Shown here one piece after another: positions 5,686 through 11,453 of a stretch of DNA of 11,453 bases. The notes beneath the pieces were generated by a model that was not told the DNA's origin, did not search any database, and was given only the letters and a program-made list of their open reading frames with translations. Within the stretch, counting starts at the first letter, position 1; the number at the start of each line of letters is the position of its first letter. This DNA is from Bacteroidota bacterium (GTDB lineage: Bacteria; Bacteroidota; Bacteroidia; Cytophagales; Cyclobacteriaceae). The stretch covers positions 1-11,453 of the forward strand of contig JAEZBX010000321.1 in NCBI GenBank assembly GCA_023412765.1, in the 5' to 3' direction. A program made the position numbers and the translations under genes.

Positions 5686-6811
5686 GAATCTCGAAGATTT
5701 CGAACTGAAGTACATCGTCTTTTGAATCGGGATTCTTTCGATGGCTGGTAGAAACTAAAAGACCTAAACTCGTGGGAATAAAGTTCCAGGTATATTTATT
5801 CTTTGCCAGCTGAACTTCACCGAGATATTCGAACTTCCTGTTAAAGACGATAACGCTCATTGGTTTATCGTCAAACTGATTCTTCAAACTATCCGTGTCA
5901 TAAATCGGAATCCCATCGAAATATATTGAATAGTAAAGCTCTTTGAATTTATCATAGTAAACACCTGCGTAATTCGGCTGAACTAATAATTCAAAGTCGT
6001 CATCCATATATCTCGTTTCTGCAACTTCTGTATTTGGAACGATTTCTTTTATCTGCAACCTACTTCGCATGGGAAAAACTGTCGTTGAGTCATTAAGAGT
6101 AGAGTAATTAAAAATGTCGGGCAAGGATCCATGACGAACAAGGATATTATTGTCGGGACCGAATGCATACATAGGAATGAAGTTTTCATACAAATATTTT
6201 TCAAACACCTTTGGGTAATTCGTACCAAACTCTTCAAATGCACCTGTTAATAAATTAAATTTCACCATTGTCTTATGTCCAACCTGCAGGCGATTGTCAC
6301 CCGGTGTCATAAAAGAAACAAACGCATTATTACCGATCACTGTTAATGGAGAAAGCAGATGGCACATCAGCATCCTAACGTCAGGGACGCTATACCGCTG
6401 CAGTACCTCGCCCCGAAAATTAGTTAACAATACGTTCTTGTCATCAAAGCAATACAGATAGATCGAATCCAGTGATTTCGCATAAATCTCATGGGTAAAC
6501 AGAATTCCGTCATCACCTTGTTTTGGATATATGTTCCTTCGAACCAGTCTCTTCAATTTGAGGTCATAAAAGTCGATACTATTTATGATCTCGTTACCCG
6601 TTATGTAATAGTCAACAGTGTCGTTGTGGAAATAGTAGGGATATGTACTATAGTTTAATGAAACAGAATCAATTGGAATTGAAATATAGCCTTTCGATTC
6701 GAATGACAATCTCGGATGAGAGTTCTCTTGTCGATTCGATTGCGAGCAGCCTGACAAGAGAATTAATGAAGCAATAAAAATTTTATGCAATGGATGGCTT
6801 TTGTTGTACAT
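5666..6811 (-). CDS. Lipoprotein, probable DUF4221 / beta-propeller type
   Basis: A 381-residue protein with a signal peptide (hydrophobic IFIASLILLS, residues 11-20) and a lipobox LLSGC giving a lipidated Cys22. The rest is rich in short beta-type segments with repeated FD/Y-D-L and YLY-type pieces, as in propeller proteins. Examples are NSIDFYDLKLKRLVRRNIYP (57-76), the LLTNFRGEVLQRYSVP segment, and a late LGLLVSTSHRKNPDSKDD. This fits the Bacteroidota DUF4221 family or the related 6-bladed propeller lipoproteins, but I base that on overall look, not on a diagnostic motif. It is probably anchored in the outer or inner membrane. It is first in an apparent operon with the thioredoxin-like lipoprotein (20-base overlap) and perhaps the dioxygenase. 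Function unknown. Confidence 0.75.
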   Translation of the reverse strand: MYNKSHPLHKIFIASLILLSGCSQSNRQENSHPRLSFESKGYISIPIDSVSLNYSTYPYYFHNDTVDYYITGNEIINSIDFYDLKLKRLVRRNIYPKQGDDGILFTHEIYAKSLDSIYLYCFDDKNVLLTNFRGEVLQRYSVPDVRMLMCHLLSPLTVIGNNAFVSFMTPGDNRLQVGHKTMVKFNLLTGAFEEFGTNYPKVFEKYLYENFIPMYAFGPDNNILVRHGSLPDIFNYSTLNDSTTVFPMRSRLQIKEIVPNTEVAETRYMDDDFELLVQPNYAGVYYDKFKELYYSIYFDGIPIYDTDSLKNQFDDKPMSVIVFNRKFEYLGEVQLAKNKYTWNFIPTSLGLLVSTSHRKNPDSKDDVLQFEIFEIHEKVQQ

Positions 6812-6904
6812 CTGAATGATAGCTATCTAAGTGAAATCCAAATTACTAAACTTTTCGGGTTAGGATCGTACTGCTGTCTTATTGCCTAATAGATTGTGTG
6901 GCAT

Positions 6905-6924
6905 CCACGCCCACAAGAGCGTGG
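6905..6924. repeat. CCACGC / GCGTGG hairpin
   Basis: Six-base perfect arms around an 8-base loop. It lies between the divergent lipoprotein gene and the plus-strand gene remnant, right where the remnant's open frame begins, so it may mark the site where a 5' part was lost. No T run on either side. Confidence 0.45.
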
Positions 6925-6928
6925 TTAA

Positions 6929-7198
6929 AGCCATTCTAAAATTTCAAGGGTAGCCTTAGATCCGGAAGAATTTTTCAACAAAGACAGAGTTATGCAAGGG
7001 GTTAGTAACATGGCTCAAGACACCTCGGTTAATGCCAATTATAATTTAGATAAACGTGAGATAAGGCTATCTCCCGATGGACGAATGGCAATAGTGGTCG
7101 AACAAACTATCGTCCCCTTCCTCGACAAGATACCTGCTCGTATGATTGGTTATGCTGCAATGAAAGACGGGCAATGGAAAATTGATTTCTATAGCTGA
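6929..7198 (+). pseudogene. Likely 3' remnant of an NTF2/SnoaL-like protein gene
   Basis: The frame is open from just after a TAA at 6926-6928 to the TGA at 7196-7198. The usable starts are ATG 6992 (68 residues) or ATG 7010 (62 residues, preceded 8 bases upstream by AAGGGG, a good Shine-Dalgarno match). Sequence before those ATGs (DPEEFFNKDRV) also looks like protein, suggesting a longer ancestor without its 5' end. The tail, with alternating hydrophobic residues and ending GYAAMKDGQWKIDFYS, resembles the last strands of NTF2/SnoaL-like domains, which are normally about 110-150 residues, so half the fold is missing. No signal peptide is present. It is the only plausible plus-strand gene here. 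It could still be expressed as a short protein from ATG 7010. Confidence 0.5.
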
Positions 7199-7283
7199 AA
7201 CCTGGTACCGAAAAACGAAATGTGGAGAAAATAAGTGAAGCTTATCAATGTTGACCTAATTTCTTTCCAGTTATAATTTGGAG

Positions 7284-7374
7284 GGGTCACGAAGGCCACC
7301 ACGAAAACTAAAGGCCACGGGACACGTATTACTTTCGTCGTGATTTTTGCCACTTTGTAATTTCTTTGTGACCC
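7284..7374. repeat. Imperfect inverted repeat with GGGTCAC / GTGACCC ends
   Basis: GGGTCACGAAG (7284-7294) and CTTTGTGACCC (7364-7374) are inverted with one mismatch. Between them are further CACGAAA / TTTCGTCGTG and GGCCAC / GCCAC pieces. It lies between the 3' ends of the plus-strand remnant and the minus-strand cytochrome gene, a place suited to a bidirectional transcript end. It may also be a dispersed CACAAAG-type intergenic repeat. Confidence 0.45.
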
Positions 7375-7405
7375 TTCTTAGACCTCTTCAGAACTAGCGT
7401 ACTCA

Positions 7406-8128
7406 TCATTCGCGCACCTTCAATACGAGCGCATGCTTGCCCCTTTTACGTTGAGTACCTATTTCATTGTTTGTATTCTTCACTCCGCGATCCAAATAGC
7501 TTGCACTCAGAAAATACACTCCTGTCGGCAACACATTTGCCGGTTTTTCTTTTGTCCTCAACGCACCCTGTGTACCAACAAAATAAATGAAGACCGGATC
7601 TGAATTGTTCTTCAGTATCCACGTCACTATTTGTTTAACATCCTCCACTTTCAGATCCGGATGTGGTGGCATCTTCAAATCACTCCAATTACCCGTAGAA
7701 CCGCCAATGATTTTTTCTGTCAATAACTCAACGGCACCAGAAACATTCTTGTAACGCGTCGCCACCTGTTCAAAAGATGGACCTATCACCTTTGCTTTAG
7801 CAGCATGACAACTAAAACAAAGAGACTTGCTCAATGATAAAACTGTGTCGTGATGACGCGTCATTTCCTCTTTAAAAGTCTTCTTCTTAATGATTGCTGA
7901 ATCTGGTAAATACTTCGCCACCAGCACGACTTCATTCGTTGGAATTTCATCAAAGTCGGTATTTCCATCTTCAACATCTGAAACGGAGATGCTGTATGGA
8001 ACGATTGAATTCCAGCTAAACGCGTTACCCTGAACAGAGATCACTACTTCTGGTTTGTTATTTTGGTTTTGTGATGTGAATACTAAACTCAAAAATAGAG
8101 CAGTCACAACGGATGTATATATGCACAT
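7406..8128 (-). CDS. Exported c-type cytochrome (class I, monoheme)
   Basis: About 240 residues. The open frame extends to a GTG at 8134, but the ATG at 8128 is preferred, giving a signal peptide of CIYTSVVTALFLSLVFTSQN type. Numbered from the GTG, residues 28-75 form an Ig/PKD-like strand region (VVISVQGNAFSWNSIVPYSI), and the heme c domain runs from about 95 to 178. It has one CFSCH heme site (106-110), the IGPSFEQVATRY segment, and KMPPHPDL with Met155 as the likely sixth ligand. The last 65 residues form an extra strand-rich tail. Heme would be attached in the periplasm. The gene starts 11-17 bases after the flavoenzyme stop and is thus probably co-transcribed, suggesting that it takes electrons from that enzyme. 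A physical partnership is inference. Confidence 0.88.
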   Translation of the reverse strand: MCIYTSVVTALFLSLVFTSQNQNNKPEVVISVQGNAFSWNSIVPYSISVSDVEDGNTDFDEIPTNEVVLVAKYLPDSAIIKKKTFKEEMTRHHDTVLSLSKSLCFSCHAAKAKVIGPSFEQVATRYKNVSGAVELLTEKIIGGSTGNWSDLKMPPHPDLKVEDVKQIVTWILKNNSDPVFIYFVGTQGALRTKEKPANVLPTGVYFLSASYLDRGVKNTNNEIGTQRKRGKHALVLKVRE

Positions 8129-8145
8129 CGTCACAATCTATCGTA

Positions 8146-9603
8146 TCATAATTTATCAATTTCACTGGCTACACGGTTCGCAGATCGTGTACAGGCTTCC
8201 GTTCCCCAATTCAGATTATCAGCATAAGCCCCGGCAAAATGGATGCGGCCATGCGGTTTCATAAGCATCGGCCAGAATTTATGAAGTTCACCAATAGGGA
8301 ATGGAAGTCTTTCGCACGTAGGAGAAAATGTTTCTTTCGTCCAGTCCCTGCTAATAGCAAGCTCGATTGTATCCTTTTTCCTGCCAGGGTATACATCGCG
8401 AAAAGCAGCCAGCGCTCGTTGAGGTGAGATTCCGCCTGGCCCTGTTCCCAAGACAATTACCCGGTGAGTATCTACCTCATCTGCGCACTGCCATACCGAC
8501 CAAAGATCTGGATGATCCAAATCCATATTTATGCTGAGGTTGTCTTCAAGCCAAAACTTAGAGCTCGCCTGAAAAACAAAACGCTGGTAAGAATCGTACA
8601 CCACATTCTCAATAATGTATTGTCGATCTGCAGGAAACGCTGGCTCTACGGGTATGTTTTTGAACGCCGGCAACGGAATACAATTGACGAAGAAGTTGGC
8701 GTCCATTACCTTTTGTTCGTTATGTTGCTTATAGGTGACCGATACACCACTGTCACCATGCTTGATTGAAACGATAGGTGTGTTTAACCATACCCTTGAC
8801 CCCAGGCGTTTTGCGAACGCGTTGGGCAACATTTGATTTCCCCCCTTCAATCTGAAAACTTCCGGAGGTGATAAGGGAACGCCGCGTAATTTCAATATCG
8901 CGTCATGCCACAGAATGAATAGAGCCGAGACATTATTTCCACCGAGAAATCTCAATGCTGTTTTAGAAGCACCATCCCTTTTGAAAATATCAGCCATAGG
9001 AAATTTGTCCCATTCATCGTATCCAACACCGAAGGGCTGATACTCATCTTTAAATTTGTCGAGATATGGATTTACATATAGCGATTCCAGATCCCACCAT
9101 GGATTCGCGGACAAATATTTTACCTCTTTGTCATTGAAACCAAACACTTTTAAGACAGAAGGATCGCGAAGCATCTCTTCCGAGTAAAATTTTCCGTCGA
9201 TTCTCCTCAACACATTTTTGCGTCTTGGGTAAGGAAGTGCTGAAAGATTAAATTCCCTGATATATTCCCAATACCGATCATAACCAGGCTTGGTAATATG
9301 TTCCATTCCAAAGTCACCGTAGAGTCCGTCCGACAATCCATCATGAACCGTGAACACATGACCTCCATGTCGCCCCGATGCTTCGAGCACGACTACCTCA
9401 TGACCCTTCTTCATCAGCTCATAGGCGCAACACATGCCTCCAAGTCCAGCCCCGCCCACGATAATCTTTTTTGATGCTTTATTTTTCGAGGAAATAAATT
9501 TCTGAGATGCATTAGCAACCAGTGGATCGATGTTCAAAACAGAAACACCGACGCCAGTGAGAATAGAGTTTTTAAGAAAGGTTCGACGCTTGTAAGTTGA
9601 CAT
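8146..9603 (-). CDS. Tat-exported FAD-dependent amine oxidase-fold oxidoreductase
   Basis: A 485-residue flavoprotein of the amine oxidase/dehydrogenase superfamily. The N-terminus has a twin-arginine signal (YKRRTFLK, residues 4-11, then a hydrophobic stretch to about 23), so the folded, FAD-loaded enzyme should go to the periplasm. The FAD site is the dinucleotide fold IIVGGAGLGGMCCAYEL (47-63), Glu74 for the ribose, and the R-x-GG motif at 78-81. The C-terminal FAD segment is GRIHFAGAYADNLNWGTEA (452-470). The substrate is unknown; the fold covers amines, amino acids and other compounds. The next gene is an exported cytochrome c, which suggests dehydrogenase rather than oxygen-using oxidase chemistry. 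Upstream are long T tracts (minus strand) and a CATTTTTTTTTGCGCTGA element shared with the flavodoxin upstream region. No strong Shine-Dalgarno sequence. Confidence 0.88.
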   Translation of the reverse strand: MSTYKRRTFLKNSILTGVGVSVLNIDPLVANASQKFISSKNKASKKIIVGGAGLGGMCCAYELMKKGHEVVVLEASGRHGGHVFTVHDGLSDGLYGDFGMEHITKPGYDRYWEYIREFNLSALPYPRRKNVLRRIDGKFYSEEMLRDPSVLKVFGFNDKEVKYLSANPWWDLESLYVNPYLDKFKDEYQPFGVGYDEWDKFPMADIFKRDGASKTALRFLGGNNVSALFILWHDAILKLRGVPLSPPEVFRLKGGNQMLPNAFAKRLGSRVWLNTPIVSIKHGDSGVSVTYKQHNEQKVMDANFFVNCIPLPAFKNIPVEPAFPADRQYIIENVVYDSYQRFVFQASSKFWLEDNLSINMDLDHPDLWSVWQCADEVDTHRVIVLGTGPGGISPQRALAAFRDVYPGRKKDTIELAISRDWTKETFSPTCERLPFPIGELHKFWPMLMKPHGRIHFAGAYADNLNWGTEACTRSANRVASEIDKL

Positions 9604-9642
9604 GATTTTTCCCGGATGTTTGAGAAAGTTATCGAAAAAAAA

Positions 9643-9660
9643 TCAGCGCAAAAAAAAATG
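9643..9660 (-). promoter_or_regulatory. Candidate upstream element CATTTTTTTTTGCGCTGA
   Basis: On the minus strand this T tract followed by GCGCTGA lies about 40 bases before the flavoenzyme ATG. Nearly the same string, with a T run shorter by three, occurs at 10311-10325 upstream of the flavodoxin gene. It could be a promoter-proximal or operator element. Two copies in one window are thin evidence. Confidence 0.3.
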
Positions 9661-9724
9661 TACTTTCGATGTGCTCAATAATCACCTTAATAGAACGCTC
9701 CTGAGTTTCACACTATTATGAAGG

Positions 9725-10207
9725 CTATGTGTGATACCTGATTTCGTCAATAAATTTTTGAATGGCATTTTCATCAATTCTGTAAACCGAATACTCTATC
9801 CCCTTAACGTTCCTAACTGCATTCCTCTCAGCTTCCGTCATCTTTTCGAAAAGAAATTCTCCGCCAACCAGTCCCTTTGCAATTGCATGTTTCCTGAGAT
9901 CGATAGGAAACGAATCTTCAAATTCCAGATCTCTCAAGTCGTTGTTCATGTAGCACATGAACAGTCCCAGGCGTTTCTCTAATAATTCTTTCTTTTTCCT
10001 GACACAAAAAGTTGTTAGCTCTTGCTGGATTGTTCCGGCATGAACCGAGCCGCCGACAATGACGGTGTGAAATTCATCAAGGGGTGGAACTTGATCTCTT
10101 TCAAAATCGACGAGCACAGTATTTTCAGAACCAAGTTTGTCTTTCAGCTCAGCAGCAACTTTCGCCGTGGTGCCGTGTCGACTCATGTAGATGATTAGAT
10201 AACTCAT
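9725..10207 (-). CDS. Flavodoxin-domain protein (HemG-like, short form)
   Basis: A 160-residue cytoplasmic FMN-binding protein. It opens YLIIYMSRHGTTAKVA, where S9-R-H-G-T-T14 is the FMN phosphate-binding loop. A second strand leads to VIVGGSVHAGTIQQEL (49-64), and LGLFMCYMN (80-88) is the third FMN-contact strand. This pattern fits the Flavodoxin_5 / protoporphyrinogen-oxidase-like group that includes HemG. At 160 residues it is shorter than E. coli HemG (181) and seems to have a smaller C-terminal insertion, so heme synthesis should not be assumed. It may be a general electron carrier or a quinone-linked reductase. It stands alone: 121 bases separate it from the flavoenzyme and 165 from the transporter. 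No terminator hairpin is obvious. Confidence 0.82.
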   Translation of the reverse strand: MSYLIIYMSRHGTTAKVAAELKDKLGSENTVLVDFERDQVPPLDEFHTVIVGGSVHAGTIQQELTTFCVRKKKELLEKRLGLFMCYMNNDLRDLEFEDSFPIDLRKHAIAKGLVGGEFLFEKMTEAERNAVRNVKGIEYSVYRIDENAIQKFIDEIRYHT

Positions 10208-10310
10208 GATACTGTCAGTTATTCACGTGAGAACTTATTTCCAGGTCATATGATAGTATTCCTTAATTATCCAATTTCTTGAAAGAGAAATGACTAAGCA
10301 ATTGAAGAGG

Positions 10311-10325
10311 TCAGCGCAAAAAATG
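10311..10325 (-). promoter_or_regulatory. Candidate upstream element CATTTTTTGCGCTGA
   Basis: This minus-strand element lies about 103 bases before the flavodoxin ATG. It matches the element at 9643-9660 except for three fewer Ts in the T run. Its role is unknown. Confidence 0.3.
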
Positions 10326-10372
10326 ATTTTAATCAGCTTATTAAAAACCGAAAAATGACTACGGAATAGGGA

Positions 10373-11453
10373 TTATGTTATATCGTCTTTCATCAGCGGA
10401 CGTGCTGCTAGCAATGCGACTGCACTTAGCGCTGCTCCGAAGGACAGGTAGTATCCTACGAAAGAAAGACCATAATTTGTGGCAAGCGAAGTAGCAAAAT
10501 ATGGAGTGAGCGATGCCCCCAGGATCCCCGCCAGGGTAAACGCCAATGATGAGCCCGTGTACCTGACCTCTGCAGGAAAGATCTGCGCCAAAGCTGTACC
10601 TATCGGTCCATAGTTGAAACCCATTAATAGCATACCGATCGACTGAAAAGCGACAGTAACGGCAAGGCTACCGGTACTGAAAAAAGGTGCGAAGACCAAA
10701 CCCAGTATGAAGATACCAACACTTGAGCCGACAAGCACGTTGTTCCTTCCTTTCTTATCAGCAAGCACTGCTGACACCGGTATGCCCAAAGCAAAGAACA
10801 ACATCGATATCATTTGCGCGATCAAAAAACTTTCTCTTGGATAATTTAAAGCCGAGGTTCCCCAACTCAATGTAAAAACAGTCATAATGTAGAATAGGAG
10901 GAACGTTGTAATCGTGGCAGCCGTGCCGAGGAAGATCGTTTTTGTGTACTTCGCAAAGACTGTCACAACCGGTACTTTCACCCGCTGTTGCCGATTAATG
11001 ACTCTGAGAAAATCAGGCGTCTCTTCGATTTTAAGGCGGATATAAAGTCCAACCCAGACAAGCAATGCGCTTGCTATAAAGGGAATGCGCCAGCCAAATG
11101 ACAGGAATTGATCATCATTCAGTGCTTCGCTCAGGATATAGAACGTAGCGCTTGACAACAGAAATCCAATAGGGGCTCCAAGTTGGGGAAACATGCCGTA
11201 CCACGCTTTTTTATTTTTTGGTGCATTTTCCGTGGCCAGCAATACAGCACCACCCCATTCACCTCCGAGTCCCAGGCCTTGACCAAATCGAAACAATGCC
11301 AATAATATGGGAGCTAAAATGCCGATGGTATTGTAAGTCGGTAAAAGTCCGATCGCCACAGTTGATGGACCCATAGTCATTAAGGCGGCCACCAGCGTCG
11401 CCTTACGTCCTTTTCTATCACCAAAGTGTCCGAAGAGTGCTGCACCTACAGGT
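10373..11453 (-). CDS. MFS transporter, metabolite:H+ symporter (MHS) family, 5' end off the window
   Basis: The frame is open to the window edge, so only the last 359 codons are seen; a GTG at 11390-11392 is internal, not the start. Just past that codon, toward the edge, is the MFS loop 2-3 signature (GHFGDRKGRK, 11401-11430). It is followed by TIGILAPILLALFRFGQGLG and GGEWGGAVLLATE, which are typical of MHS-family proton symporters such as ProP, ShiA and KgtP. About ten membrane segments are visible. A charged central loop (IKRLK-type, around RLKIEETPDF) separates the halves, and EVRYTGSSLAFTLAGILGAS is the usual TM10-11 region. The substrate (an organic acid or osmolyte in known relatives) cannot be told. 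It ends 165 bases before the flavodoxin gene, with no clear terminator. Confidence 0.9.
   Translation of the reverse strand, partial: PVGAALFGHFGDRKGRKATLVAALMTMGPSTVAIGLLPTYNTIGILAPILLALFRFGQGLGLGGEWGGAVLLATENAPKNKKAWYGMFPQLGAPIGFLLSSATFYILSEALNDDQFLSFGWRIPFIASALLVWVGLYIRLKIEETPDFLRVINRQQRVKVPVVTVFAKYTKTIFLGTAATITTFLLFYIMTVFTLSWGTSALNYPRESFLIAQMISMLFFALGIPVSAVLADKKGRNNVLVGSSVGIFILGLVFAPFFSTGSLAVTVAFQSIGMLLMGFNYGPIGTALAQIFPAEVRYTGSSLAFTLAGILGASLTPYFATSLATNYGLSFVGYYLSFGAALSAVALLAARPLMKDDIT

Noticed and set aside
6812..6900. Bacteroidota-type promoter (TAnnTTTG) before the propeller-type lipoprotein
   Set aside because: A TAATTTGG string is present on the minus strand but is one base short of the consensus, with no matching -33 TTG at proper spacing.
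8055..8769. Plus-strand frames opposite the cytochrome and flavoenzyme genes
   Set aside because: They are antisense to two well-supported genes and carry no recognisable features.

Overview
The window looks like chromosomal DNA from a member of the Bacteroidota, probably Cytophagales-like. The evidence is a lipoprotein resembling a Bacteroidota-specific family, a ComEC of Bacteroidota style, few clear Shine-Dalgarno sites, and intergenic regions full of GC-rich palindromes and AT-rich heptamer-like repeats. The taxonomic call is inference from gene style, not from a marker gene. Every well-supported gene lies on the minus strand, so transcription runs from high to low coordinates.

Layout in transcription order: (1) 11453-10373, a metabolite:H+ symporter of the MFS, 5' end off the window; (2) 10207-9725, a short flavodoxin-domain protein; (3) 9603-7406, a Tat-exported flavin amine oxidase-fold protein followed 11-17 bases later by an exported c-type cytochrome, the clearest functional pair here; (4) 6811-4204, a lipoprotein of DUF4221/beta-propeller type, an overlapping thioredoxin-like lipoprotein with a CGPC motif, and a cytoplasmic ring-cleaving dioxygenase of the MhqO/MhqA type; (5) 3310-438, comEC overlapping an enoyl-CoA hydratase/isomerase by ATGA. 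The only plus-strand coding signal of note is a likely gene remnant (6929-7198) resembling the C-terminal end of an NTF2/SnoaL-like protein.

Two intergenic regions (1-437 and 3311-4203) are unusually repeat-rich. They carry two nearly identical copies of a >150-base palindromic element in inverted orientation on either side of the comEC-hydratase pair, and a third, diverged copy at 3818-3921. Each copy has a TGTGAATAG lead, a long CCCCGGGT...ACCCGGGG hairpin and then a CAACCC...GGGTTG hairpin, an architecture reminiscent of REP elements mobilised by RAYT transposases. No transposase gene is in the window. Around them are CGATA-AC-TATCG palindromes and GGAATAGGG / GGTATAGGG tracts.

I see no CRISPR array, rRNA, tRNA, prophage or recognisable defence system. 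The most notable leads are the flavoenzyme-cytochrome pair (an arrangement like NicA2-CycN) and the inverted REP-like elements with embedded ORF tails.
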